From positions 159,131-223,130 of the forward strand of contig NZ_JABWGO010000014.1 of NCBI RefSeq assembly GCF_013363995.1: DNA of 64,000 bases, given 5' to 3'. Numbering within the stretch: position 1 is the first letter of the stretch; each line of letters begins with the position of its first letter. The notes under the pieces are model-generated. The model made no database searches and had not been told where the DNA came from. It saw nothing but the letters and a program-made list of their open reading frames with translations. The DNA comes from Nonomuraea rhodomycinica. GTDB lineage: Bacteria; Actinomycetota; Actinomycetes; Streptosporangiales; Streptosporangiaceae. This document shows, piece after piece, positions 49,806-56,821 of this stretch. The position numbers and the translations under genes were made by a program.

Positions 49806-50355
49806 TCAGGGCTCGGCGATGTCGTCCGGGTCGAACGCCGTGCCCGGGGCGACGGGGCCGTCCACGGTGAGGCCGGCCACATGGACCCCGGACGGCCCGT
49901 GGTTCTGGTCCAGCAGGGCGACCAGGGTCCGCACCCCGGCCTTGCCGAGCGAGAGGCTGACATACTGCGGTTTCGGCTCGGGCATCCCGCCGGTGACGAT
50001 GAACGTGCCGCTCCCCCGCCGCGCCATCGCCGGTGCGACGTGGGCGGCGGCGGTCAGCGCGCCGACCACGTTGACCGCCCAGGCGTCCAGGTGGCCGCGC
50101 GCGGACAACTGCCCGGGCGTGTCCGAACGGATGACCGCCGCGTTGTGGACGACCACGTCGGGGAGGCCGAACCGCTCGGCCGCCGCGTCGAGCGCGGCGC
50201 GCAGCGCCGTCTCATCGGTGCTGTCGGCGGCGAGCGGGACGATGGGCACCCCGAACGGCGCGACCGCTTCGGCGGCGGCGGCGAGCGTTTCGGCGGTCCG
50301 TGCGACGAGGGCGATCGGAAGTCCCTCCCGGGCGAACCGGCGGGCGACCGACCGG
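49806..50355 (-). pseudogene. short-chain dehydrogenase, 5' end deleted
   Basis: SDR-type sequence on the minus strand beginning FGRSVARRFAREGLPIALVA and ending DPDDIAEP. It keeps VVVHNAAVI, VGALTAAAHVAPAMARRGSG, FIVTGG and YVSLSLGKAGVRTLV (YxxxK-equivalent written as YVSLSLGK). The nucleotide-binding start that should precede (GxGPGIG) is missing: upstream of about 50355 the DNA is the plus-strand MerR remnant. About 10 residues, the start codon and the promoter are gone, so the gene is probably silent although the rest is open. Confidence 0.75.
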
Positions 50356-50600
50356 CCGAACGGCTGCTGCGCTACTACGAGGAGCAGGGGCTGCTGCACT
50401 GCGTCCACGACGACGGCGAGCGGCTCGTACCGTCCACGTGCCCCGGAATGGTCAGCGACCTGCGGCGGGAGCGCCGCCGCGTCGCGGAGGCGATCAGCGC
50501 GCTCCGGACGTCCCAGCAGGCGCTCGACGCCATGCTCGCCGCCGCGCTGCGGCAACCCGGCGACGCACCCTCCCCAAACGGACGGGGCCGCCCGGACTGA
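50356..50600 (+). pseudogene. MerR-family regulator, truncated and internally deleted
   Basis: The plus strand reads AERLLRYYEEQGLLHCVHDDGE, RLVPSTCPGMVSDLRRERRR and VAEAISALRTSQQALDAMLA before a stop at 50598. RYYEEQGLL is the HTH-wing junction of MerR proteins, and CVHDDGE...TCPGM is their usual C-terminus. About 60 residues that should separate EEQGLL from CVHDD are missing, and so are the first 30 or so. It was most likely a divergent neighbour and regulator of the SDR gene. Confidence 0.72.
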
Positions 50601-50723
50601 CGCCGGGAAGGGAGGAGAAGGCCGCGACGCCGGTTCGGTATGCCCCGTGCCGGGCCCGGGGAGACCTCCCGGCCCTTCCGCCCGGCTGTCCCGCCGGACG
50701 CACAAAATCTGCAGTCGCCGCAG

Positions 50724-50752
50724 TAGACATTCGCGTCCGGCGGGGCTAATGT
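50724..50752 (+). promoter_or_regulatory. promoter of the MerR-like gene leader
   Basis: TAGACA (50724-50729), 17-nt spacer, TAATGT (50747-50752): a good housekeeping-type promoter. A GTTTCT/AGAAAC dyad (50751-50771) overlaps the expected start. The first gene is more than 400 nt downstream. Confidence 0.6.
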
Positions 50753-50758
50753 TTCTGG

Positions 50759-51183
50759 CAGCGCAAGAAACGGATCTACCGGGCAGCAAGAAGTAGTAGT
50801 GGCACCACGACGAACTGCCCGCAACAAGGTGAAGTCGACGGCAGAAGGTCGGACGTGACGGGCCAGCGCAGTGGCAAGGGGCCCTGACCGTGGACGCGCT
50901 GCCGAAGAGGAAGCCGGACAGTGGTCCGGACAAGGATGAAGGGAGTGTTGAACGCCATCAGGATCGCCCGGCGCCGGCTGAGTCTCGCCGCCCGGGTACC
51001 GCAGTTCCACAGATAGGAAGGTGGTCTACGGTCACACATCCGCGATCCTCGCATCGCCGCCGGCGAGTACGGCGGCTGCGGAAACAGTGAGCCGGCCGGA
51101 CGGCCGGTAGATGGTGTTGAACCTCTTCGGGGCCCCGGCGCAACAGGCGTCGGGGCCCCCTGTTCGCGTGATGAAAGGCATGT
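50759..51183 (+). ncRNA. long structured 5' leader RNA
   Basis: About 425 nt between the promoter at 50724 and the MerR-like ATG. No clear gene fits. Predicted stems include GCCGCC/GGCGGC (51056-51076, with CGCA/TGCG outside), CCGGCC-ggac-GGCCGG (51092-51107), and the 13-bp GC hairpin at 51129-51159 just before the ribosome site. A short frame 51111-51212 (starts MVLNLFGAPAQQ) runs through the last hairpin and past the start codon in another frame. The arrangement is that of an attenuation or temperature/stress-responsive leader. I cannot assign it to a known RNA family. Confidence 0.5.
51129..51159 (+). terminator. GC-rich hairpin, possible attenuator
   Basis: GGGGCCCCGGCGC pairs with GCGTCGGGGCCCC over an AACAG loop: 13 base pairs with one G-U. 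It is followed by CCTGTTCGCG and, 14 nt later, by GAAAGG, the ribosome site of the gene at 51184. It could stop transcription before the gene or sequester its start region. Confidence 0.6.
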
Positions 51184-51546
51184 ATGGATCAAGTCTCCTC
51201 AGCCGGCGTTGACAAGCCCGCTCCCGCCGGGGCCGCAGGCAGCGCCGAGGACCGGTTCGACGACGAGGACTACCCCGCCTACAGCATGGGGGCGGCCGCG
51301 GAGATGCTCGGTGTCACCGCGGCGTTCCTGCGCGCTCTGGGCGCCGCCAAACTGATCGAGCCGCGACGCTCCAGCGGCGGCCACCGCCGCTACTCGCGCT
51401 ACCAGCTTCGCCTCGCCGCCAGAGCCCGTGAACTCGTCGACCAGGGCACACCCGTCGAAGCCGCCTGCCGGATCATCATCTTGGAAGACCAGCTCGCCGA
51501 GGCGCTGCGCATCAACGAGGCGCACGGCCGCCCGGCGGAGCCCTGA
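51184..51546 (+). CDS. small MerR-like HTH regulator
   Basis: DNA-binding protein of 120 residues. After an acidic 30-residue tail comes a MerR-type winged HTH: YPAYSMGAAAEMLGVTAAFL, then RALGAAKLIEPRRSSGGHRR and YSRYQLRLAARARELVDQGT. It ends with a short helix (AACRIIILEDQLAEALRI). It lacks the long coiled coil and effector domain of classic MerR proteins and belongs to a small actinobacterial group often encoded near cold-shock or RNA-helicase genes. GAAAGG precedes the ATG. The long leader suggests post-transcriptional control. Confidence 0.85.
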   Translation: MDQVSSAGVDKPAPAGAAGSAEDRFDDEDYPAYSMGAAAEMLGVTAAFLRALGAAKLIEPRRSSGGHRRYSRYQLRLAARARELVDQGTPVEAACRIIILEDQLAEALRINEAHGRPAEP

Positions 51547-51620
51547 ACCGGCAACCCGGCCCCCCGCCGCGGTCCCATGCGTCAGGTGCATTGTTGTTTG
51601 CCGGTTGCTCCGGGTGTGGG

Positions 51621-51672
51621 CGGTTCAACGCGGAAAGTGGTCTTCGACGTCACCCAGGGCCAGAAGGGCCCG
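51621..51672 (+). pseudogene. scrap of a cold-shock protein gene
   Basis: Two pieces of a CspA-type gene remain side by side in different frames. RFNAE (51621-51635) matches the KWFNAEKG start; VVFDVTQGQKGP (51637-51672) is the near-invariant C-terminal strand. The roughly 40 residues between, with RNP motifs, are deleted. It lies 75 nt after the MerR-like gene, in line with the usual clustering of such genes. Confidence 0.6.
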
Positions 51673-51678
51673 CTCGTG

Positions 51679-52494
51679 TCAGCTGCGCGGCCCTGGGTTC
51701 GAACGGCCGGCGGGAGCCGATGATCCCAGGGCGCCGGGCCTCGTGAAGTAGGCGGCGGTCTCGGTGTCCGTCGGGTAGTACGACTCGATCGAGACCTCGT
51801 CCAGGGTGATGTCCGTCGGGGTGCCGAACGTGGTGGTGGTCGAGAACAGCCGCAGTTCCCGTCCCCCGAAGTTGAAGATCATCGGGATCGCGACCTCGGA
51901 CGTGACCGGGTGGCCCTCGTCGTCCGAGCCCGGGGCCAGCAGTTCCTCGTAGAGCCCGGCGAGCTCGGGGTCGGGGGCCGCGGCGAGCTGACGGGTGATC
52001 CGGGTACGGAGCAGCGAGCGCACCTCGGCCAGGTTGACGATGTGCGGGGCCAGCCCGCGCGGGTCCAGGCCCAGCCGCACCATGTTGATCGGCGGCCGGA
52101 GCAGGTCGGGGGCGACGTGCGCGAGGAAGGGGTCGAGGGCGCGGTTGGTCATCACGATGTTCCACCGGCGGTCGACGACCAGCGCCGGGTACGGCTCGTG
52201 CGCGCGCAGCACCCTGGCGATCGCGTCCCGGGCCGCCGACAGCGCTTCCGCGTCGAGCGGCCGCTCGGCGTAGCGGGGGGCGAAGCCGGCGGCGAGCAGC
52301 AGCCGGTTGCGCTCACGCAACGGCACGTCGAGCCGGCCGGCGAGCCGCAGGATCATGTCCGCGCTCGGGTGGGACTTGCCGGTCTCCACCAGGCTGACGT
52401 GACGGGCCGAGACGTCGGCGGCGTTCGCCAGATCGAGCTGGCTGAGCCCGCGGCGCCGCCGCCATTCCCGCAGCATCTCCCCGACCGTGCGCAT
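51679..52494 (-). CDS. XRE-family regulator with MmyB-like ligand domain
   Basis: Regulator of 271 residues. XRE HTH at 1-65 (LREWRRRRGLSQLDLANAAD, VSARHVSLVETGKSHPS) followed by a PAS-like MmyB domain (ALVVDRRWNIVMTNRALDPF, PPINMVRLGLDPRGLAPHIV) known to bind fatty acids in a related structure. Typical in actinomycetes beside a small enzyme gene, here the divergent SnoaL-like gene at 52582. The C-terminal tail GSSAPAGRSNPGPRS overlies DNA next to the csp scrap and may have been extended by that rearrangement. Confidence 0.85.
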   Translation of the reverse strand: MRTVGEMLREWRRRRGLSQLDLANAADVSARHVSLVETGKSHPSADMILRLAGRLDVPLRERNRLLLAAGFAPRYAERPLDAEALSAARDAIARVLRAHEPYPALVVDRRWNIVMTNRALDPFLAHVAPDLLRPPINMVRLGLDPRGLAPHIVNLAEVRSLLRTRITRQLAAAPDPELAGLYEELLAPGSDDEGHPVTSEVAIPMIFNFGGRELRLFSTTTTFGTPTDITLDEVSIESYYPTDTETAAYFTRPGALGSSAPAGRSNPGPRS

Positions 52495-52581
52495 GGCCGC
52501 CGATACTACTCCTCAGCCGGCGGAACGCCATGACATGCGACTTCATCGACAGCCGTCGCGACGACGGCGACACTGCTGCCC

Positions 52582-52986
52582 GTGACCACACAGAGCACGA
52601 CCCCCGACAACAAGAGCATCGTCCAGCGGGCGCTGACGGCCCTGGTCGCGACGGGCGACGTCGACGCCCTCGCGCCGCTGCTCAGCGACGGCTTCCTCCA
52701 CCACCGGCCGGACGCCACCTCCTCCACCAAGGCCGAATGGCTCGCCGCCGTACGCGCCGCGCTCGTCCCGCTCGCCGGCATGCGGGTCGAGATCCGGCAG
52801 GTGCTGGCCGACGGCGACCACGTGGTGATGCACTCGCTGCGGCGGCTCCCCGGCGGCGGGCCGGAGATCGCGGTCGTCGACATCTGGCGGCTCCACGACG
52901 GCCTGATCGCCGAGGCGTGGGAGATCATCGAGCCGGTGGCCGAGGCCGCCGCCCACCTGGCGTGGTGGGAGTCGACTGATCACTGA
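52582..52986 (+). CDS. SnoaL-like/NTF2-fold protein
   Basis: A 134-residue protein with the SnoaL pattern NKSIVQRALTALVATGDVDA, LAPLLSDGFLHHRPD, VLADGDHVVMHSLRR and AVVDIWRLHDGLIAEAWEII. It starts from the GTG at 52582. Divergent from the XRE/MmyB regulator, 87 nt apart, which probably controls it. Relatives are polyketide-cyclase-like or steroid-isomerase-like, but many have no known substrate. Confidence 0.82.
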   Translation: MTTQSTTPDNKSIVQRALTALVATGDVDALAPLLSDGFLHHRPDATSSTKAEWLAAVRAALVPLAGMRVEIRQVLADGDHVVMHSLRRLPGGGPEIAVVDIWRLHDGLIAEAWEIIEPVAEAAAHLAWWESTDH

Positions 52987-53311
52987 CCCGGCCGAGCCGC
53001 GGAACCCGGCCCATCCGCGGTGCCCTGCCTGGCCGCGGTGCCCTGCCTGGCCGCGGTGCCCTGCCTGGCCCGGGGACCGCGGCCGGGCAGGACCGGCCTG
53101 CTAGCATCGTCGCAGTCGCCCGGACCCGCCTCGGCCCGGGCCCGACGTTTCTCCTCCGCCCGGCGTCAGGGACGGCGGCGAGGGCGCGTGTCCCGCCCCG
53201 CCGCGCTTCTGGACGTCCCCCGGCGGTCCGGGGTCCGCACCTTTCCGCACCACTCAGGCGCCGGCGGCCCCACGCGGCCCGCCCCGCCGGTCGGCGACGA
53301 AGGACCCCTTC
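52987..53311. other. 325-bp intergenic region with tandem repeats
   Basis: Very GC-rich, no gene recognised. It contains three perfect copies of an 18-bp repeat at 53016-53069 and, to the right, the undefined promoter region of the MFS gene (GAAGGA ribosome-site-like sequence at 53300-53305). Confidence 0.5.
53016..53069. repeat. three exact 18-bp tandem repeats
   Basis: The unit CGCGGTGCCCTGCCTGGC occurs three times in a row without a mismatch, directly after the SnoaL gene. Minisatellite-like; too short and without spacers to be CRISPR. Confidence 0.9.
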
Positions 53312-54529
53312 ATGCCTCACGCCGCCCCCGGCTACCGTCCCCTGCTGCGCACCCCCGGCGCCGCCGCCTTCTTCCTCGCCGCCGCCGCCGGCCGCGTCGG
53401 CATCGCCATGACCGGCCTCGGCCTGGTCTGGTTGCTGCACGCCCGCACCGGCTCCTACGGCACCGCCGGCCTCGCCGCCGCCGGATTCGCCCTCGCCGAG
53501 GCCCTGATCGGCCCGCAACCGGCCCGCCTGGTCGACCGGTTCGGCCAGACCCGCGTCCTGCCGTACTCCCTGCTCGCCCACGCCGCCGCCGTCACCGGCG
53601 TCCTGGCCTCCACCACCCCCGCCGCCGCGATCATCGCCGCCGTCTGCGCCGGCGCGACGGTCCCCCCGCTCGGCGCCCTGTCCGCGGCCCGCTGGGCCCA
53701 CCTGCTGCGCGGCGGGCGGGCCGGCGAACTGCCCACCGCCTTCTCCCTGGAGTCCCTGGCCAACGCCACCGCGTTCCTGCTCGGGCCGGTCCTGGTCAGC
53801 TCGCTGGGCGCCGCAGGCGAGGCGGCCCTGGCGAGCACCATGGCCGTGGCCCTGATCCTCGGCGGAGGTGGGGCGCTCGCCGTCCAGGGCCGCACCGCGC
53901 CTCCGCCCGCCCGCGACCACGCCGCGCGTGCCCGCGCCGCACGGACCCTGCTGCGGCCCGCCTTCCTGCTGCTCGCCCTGCTCAACCTCGCCCTCGGGCT
54001 GTACTTCGGAACCATGGGCGTCGGCGTCAGCGCCTTCGCCGTCAGCCACGGCACCCCCGGCGCCGCCGCCCCGATCATCGCCGCGTCGAGCCTCAGCGGC
54101 CTCCTGTCCGGCTGGCTGTACGGGCTGCCGCGGCATCCCGCGCCGCCGCGCCGCCGGCTCGTCGTCACCACCGCCTGCCTGACGGGCGCGGCGCTGCTGC
54201 TGCCCTTCGCGTCGTCGGCCGTCCGGCTCGGCGCGGCCGTGGTGGTCACCGAGGCGGCGGTGCCGCCCACCCTCGTCCTGCTGAACGTGCTCACCCAGAA
54301 AGCCGTCCACCCGGCCGTCCTCACCCAGGCCCTCACCTGGAACAACTCCGCCGGCGCGGCCGGTTCGGCGCTGGCGGCGGCCCTCGCCGGGCGCGCCGCC
54401 GACGCCTGGGGACCCTCCGCCGCCCTCGCACAGGCCCCCGCCGCCGGGCTCGTCCTCCTCGTCCTGGCACTCGCCGCCCGGCGTTCGAAGGCCAAGGAGT
54501 GGACCGGTGCGGTCGGTGACGGTGGTTAG
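53312..54529 (+). CDS. MFS transporter
   Basis: Membrane transporter of 405 residues with about 12 hydrophobic segments. The N-terminal GRVGIAMTGLGLVWLLHART and LIGPQPARLVDRFGQTRVL (motif A-like loop) mark the family, close to actinobacterial MFS proteins of the YfiS/macrolide-efflux-like type. The first half is richer in motifs than the second. It stands before the ECF41 sigma gene by 9 nt, so they may be co-transcribed. Substrate unknown. Confidence 0.82.
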   Translation: MPHAAPGYRPLLRTPGAAAFFLAAAAGRVGIAMTGLGLVWLLHARTGSYGTAGLAAAGFALAEALIGPQPARLVDRFGQTRVLPYSLLAHAAAVTGVLASTTPAAAIIAAVCAGATVPPLGALSAARWAHLLRGGRAGELPTAFSLESLANATAFLLGPVLVSSLGAAGEAALASTMAVALILGGGGALAVQGRTAPPPARDHAARARAARTLLRPAFLLLALLNLALGLYFGTMGVGVSAFAVSHGTPGAAAPIIAASSLSGLLSGWLYGLPRHPAPPRRRLVVTTACLTGAALLLPFASSAVRLGAAVVVTEAAVPPTLVLLNVLTQKAVHPAVLTQALTWNNSAGAAGSALAAALAGRAADAWGPSAALAQAPAAGLVLLVLALAARRSKAKEWTGAVGDGG

Positions 54530-54538
54530 GATCGGGCC

Positions 54539-55483
54539 ATGCCCTTGACCGTGGACGACGTCACCAGGTTCGAGGCGGCCAGGCCGCGCATGGAGGCCAT
54601 CGCCTACCGGCTCCTCGGCTCCGCGGGCGAGGCCGAGGACGCCGTGCAGGAGACGTTCCTGCGCTGGCAGGCCGCCGACGCCGACCGCATCGAGGTCCCC
54701 GAGGCCTGGCTGACGAAGGTCCTCACCAACCTGTGCCTCAACCAGCTCACCTCCGCGCGGACGCGCCGCGAGACCTACGTCGGCCGGTGGCTTCCCGAGC
54801 CGCTGCTCGCCGGCGACCCCATGCTCGGCCCCGCCGAGACCGCCGAGCAGCGGGAGTCGGTCTCGTACGCGGTCCTCACCCTCATGGAGCGCCTCTCCCC
54901 CCACGAGCGGGCCGTGTACGTGCTGCGGGAGGCCTTCGAGTACCCGCACCGGGAGATCGCCGAGATCCTCGACATCACCGAGGCCGCCAGCCAGCAGATC
55001 TTCCACCGCGCCAGGAAGCACCTCGCCGACGGCAAGGCCCGCGCCGCGATCGACGAGGCCGCCGCCCGGCGCGTCGTCGAAGAGTTCCTGGTGGCCGCCG
55101 CCAGCGGCCGGACCGAGCCGCTCGTCCGCCTGCTCACCGGCGACGCCATCGCGATCGGCGACGGCGGCGGGAAGATCCCGGCCCGGGTCAAGCCGTTCGA
55201 GGGCGCCTCCGCGGTCGCCACGTTCCTGCGCAACCTGTTCAAGCCCAGCGACGCCAAGCGCGCCCTGGTCGGCGGAGCGCCCGAGATCTACGCCTCGACC
55301 GCCAACGGCGGCCCCGCCGTCGTGGCGGTCGTGGACGGCCGGGTCGTCGCCGTCATGTGCCTGGAGGTCACCCCGGAGGGCATCGCCGCCTGCCGCAGCC
55401 AGGTCAACCCCGACAAGCTCGCCCGCGCCACCGCCCGCTGGGCGGCCACCGGCCATGGAGAGCCCGTGCCCTCCCCGTGGTGA
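54539..55483 (+). CDS. sigJ: ECF41-family sigma factor with SnoaL-like C-terminal extension
   Basis: Sigma factor of 314 residues. Region 2: AYRLLGSAGEAEDAVQETFL and WLTKVLTNLCLNQL; region 4: LSPHERAVYVLREAFEYPHR and ITEAASQQIFHRARKHL. The three ECF41 hallmarks are present: WLPEP between the regions, DGGGK in the C-terminal NTF2-like extension, and NPDKL near the end. In this family the extension acts as a built-in regulator in place of an anti-sigma factor. The oxidoreductase gene following it is the classic single target. Confidence 0.9.
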   Translation: MPLTVDDVTRFEAARPRMEAIAYRLLGSAGEAEDAVQETFLRWQAADADRIEVPEAWLTKVLTNLCLNQLTSARTRRETYVGRWLPEPLLAGDPMLGPAETAEQRESVSYAVLTLMERLSPHERAVYVLREAFEYPHREIAEILDITEAASQQIFHRARKHLADGKARAAIDEAAARRVVEEFLVAAASGRTEPLVRLLTGDAIAIGDGGGKIPARVKPFEGASAVATFLRNLFKPSDAKRALVGGAPEIYASTANGGPAVVAVVDGRVVAVMCLEVTPEGIAACRSQVNPDKLARATARWAATGHGEPVPSPW

Positions 55484-55484
55484 C

Positions 55485-55510
55485 CGCGGTGTGAGGCGCT
55501 TCACACCGCG
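55485..55510. promoter_or_regulatory. perfect 10-bp inverted repeat after the sigma gene
   Basis: CGCGGTGTGA-ggcgct-TCACACCGCG starts 2 nt after the sigma stop. It may terminate the sigma transcript. Just behind it a TGTCAGG (55515-55521) at the right distance from the oxidoreductase gene resembles the ECF41 -35 element (TGTCA); the matching -10 (CGTC) is not clear. Confidence 0.55.
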
Positions 55511-55576
55511 TACCTGTCAGGAAACCGCGGGCCGCCCGGTTCAAAGGGCGAACCCACGCCAGACAGGAGCAACCCC

Positions 55577-56818
55577 ATGCGGCACCGCATCGTCGTCCTC
55601 GGAGCCGGATACACCGGAGCCTTCGCCGCCGGCCGCCTCGCCAGGCGGCTGCACCCCGAGGACGTCGCCATCACCCTGGTCAACACCGAGCCCGACTTCG
55701 TCGAACGCGTCCGCATGCACCAGCTCGCGACCGGCCAGGACCTCAGGCCCCGGCCGCTCGGCCAGATGTTCGCGGGCACCGGCGTCGAGCTGAGGCCGGC
55801 GAAGGTGACCGCCATCGACGTCGAGCGCAAGACCGTCACCCTCACCGACGCCTACGGCGCCCTTTCGACCACGCCCGGGTCCGGCGCCGAAGAGCTCCCC
55901 TACGACACCCTCGTCTACGCCCTCGGCAGCGGCTGGAACGCCCAGAGCGTGCCCGGGGCCGCCGAGCACGCCCACGAGATCGCCGGCCGCCCCGGAGCGC
56001 TGCGGCTGCGCGAGCGCCTGGCCCGCCTCGGCGCCGGGCGGAGCGTGGTCGTCGTCGGCGGCGGCCTGACCGGCCTGGAGGCCGCCGCCGAGATCGCCGA
56101 GGCCCGCCCGGACCTCCACGTCGCCCTCGCCACCCACGACGCCCTCGGCGACCGGCTCTCGCCCAAGGGCCGCGCGCACCTGCGGACGGTCCTCGGCAGG
56201 CTCGGGATCACCGTGCACGAGAACGCCGCCGTCACCGCCGTCGAAGCCGATCGCGTCGTCACCGCCGGCGGCGCCATCCCGGCCGACGTCACCGTGTGGA
56301 CCGCCGGTTTCGCGGTCCACCCGATCGCGCGGGCGAGCGCCCTGGAGGTCGGCGACACCGGCCAGATCGTCGTCGACGCGACCATGCGCTCGGTCTCGCA
56401 CCCGGACGTGTACGCCATCGGCGACGCGGCCCTGGCGACGGGCCCCGGCGGCAAGCCGCTGCGGATGTCGTGCGCCTCGGGCATCCCGACCGCCTGGCAG
56501 GCCGCCGACGCCATCGTGGCGCGCCTGACCGGCGGGAAGCTGCCGAACGCGTCGCTGGGCTACGTCAACCAGTGCGTCTCGCTGGGCCGCGCGCAGGGTC
56601 TGATCCAGTTCGTCACCGCCGACGACCGCGCCAAGCCGGCCGTCCTGACCGGCCGGCTCGCCGCCGTCTACAAGGAGCTGGTCTGCAAGGGCGCCGCGTG
56701 GAGCGTCGCCAACCCGACGTTCGCGCTGCCGGGCCGGCGCCGCCGCGTCACGCGGGAGCGCGCCGCGGCGGGCCCGGCCGTCAGGACGCCGGCGCGGGGC
56801 GGGACGTCCGCGCGGTGA
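55577..56818 (+). CDS. FAD-dependent NAD(P)H oxidoreductase (ECF41 partner)
   Basis: Flavoprotein of 413 residues resembling type II NADH dehydrogenases: FAD motif IVVLGAGYTGAFAAGRLARR (4-23), NAD motif SVVVVGGGLTGLEAAAEIAE (about 156-175), and VTVWTAGFAVHP with DVYAIGDAALATGPGG (second FAD contact). Genes of the COE class (carboxymuconolactone decarboxylase, oxidoreductase, epimerase) are the known neighbours and targets of ECF41 factors; this is the oxidoreductase type. AGGAGC precedes the ATG. Confidence 0.88.
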   Translation: MRHRIVVLGAGYTGAFAAGRLARRLHPEDVAITLVNTEPDFVERVRMHQLATGQDLRPRPLGQMFAGTGVELRPAKVTAIDVERKTVTLTDAYGALSTTPGSGAEELPYDTLVYALGSGWNAQSVPGAAEHAHEIAGRPGALRLRERLARLGAGRSVVVVGGGLTGLEAAAEIAEARPDLHVALATHDALGDRLSPKGRAHLRTVLGRLGITVHENAAVTAVEADRVVTAGGAIPADVTVWTAGFAVHPIARASALEVGDTGQIVVDATMRSVSHPDVYAIGDAALATGPGGKPLRMSCASGIPTAWQAADAIVARLTGGKLPNASLGYVNQCVSLGRAQGLIQFVTADDRAKPAVLTGRLAAVYKELVCKGAAWSVANPTFALPGRRRRVTRERAAAGPAVRTPARGGTSAR

Positions 56819-56821
56819 CGG

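Noticed and set aside
50890..51090. 66-residue frame inside the leader RNA (GTG start, Arg-rich end)
   Set aside because: No ribosome site, no homology I can recognise, and it crosses predicted stems; kept only as part of the leader description.
53016..53069. Possible CRISPR-like repeats
   Set aside because: The 18-bp units are directly adjacent with no spacers; a plain tandem repeat.
52925..55504. Very long open frame (about 859 residues) on the minus strand
   Set aside because: Gly/Arg/Glu-rich shadow of the MFS and ECF41 genes on the plus strand; no domain-like sequence. Typical of DNA with this GC content.
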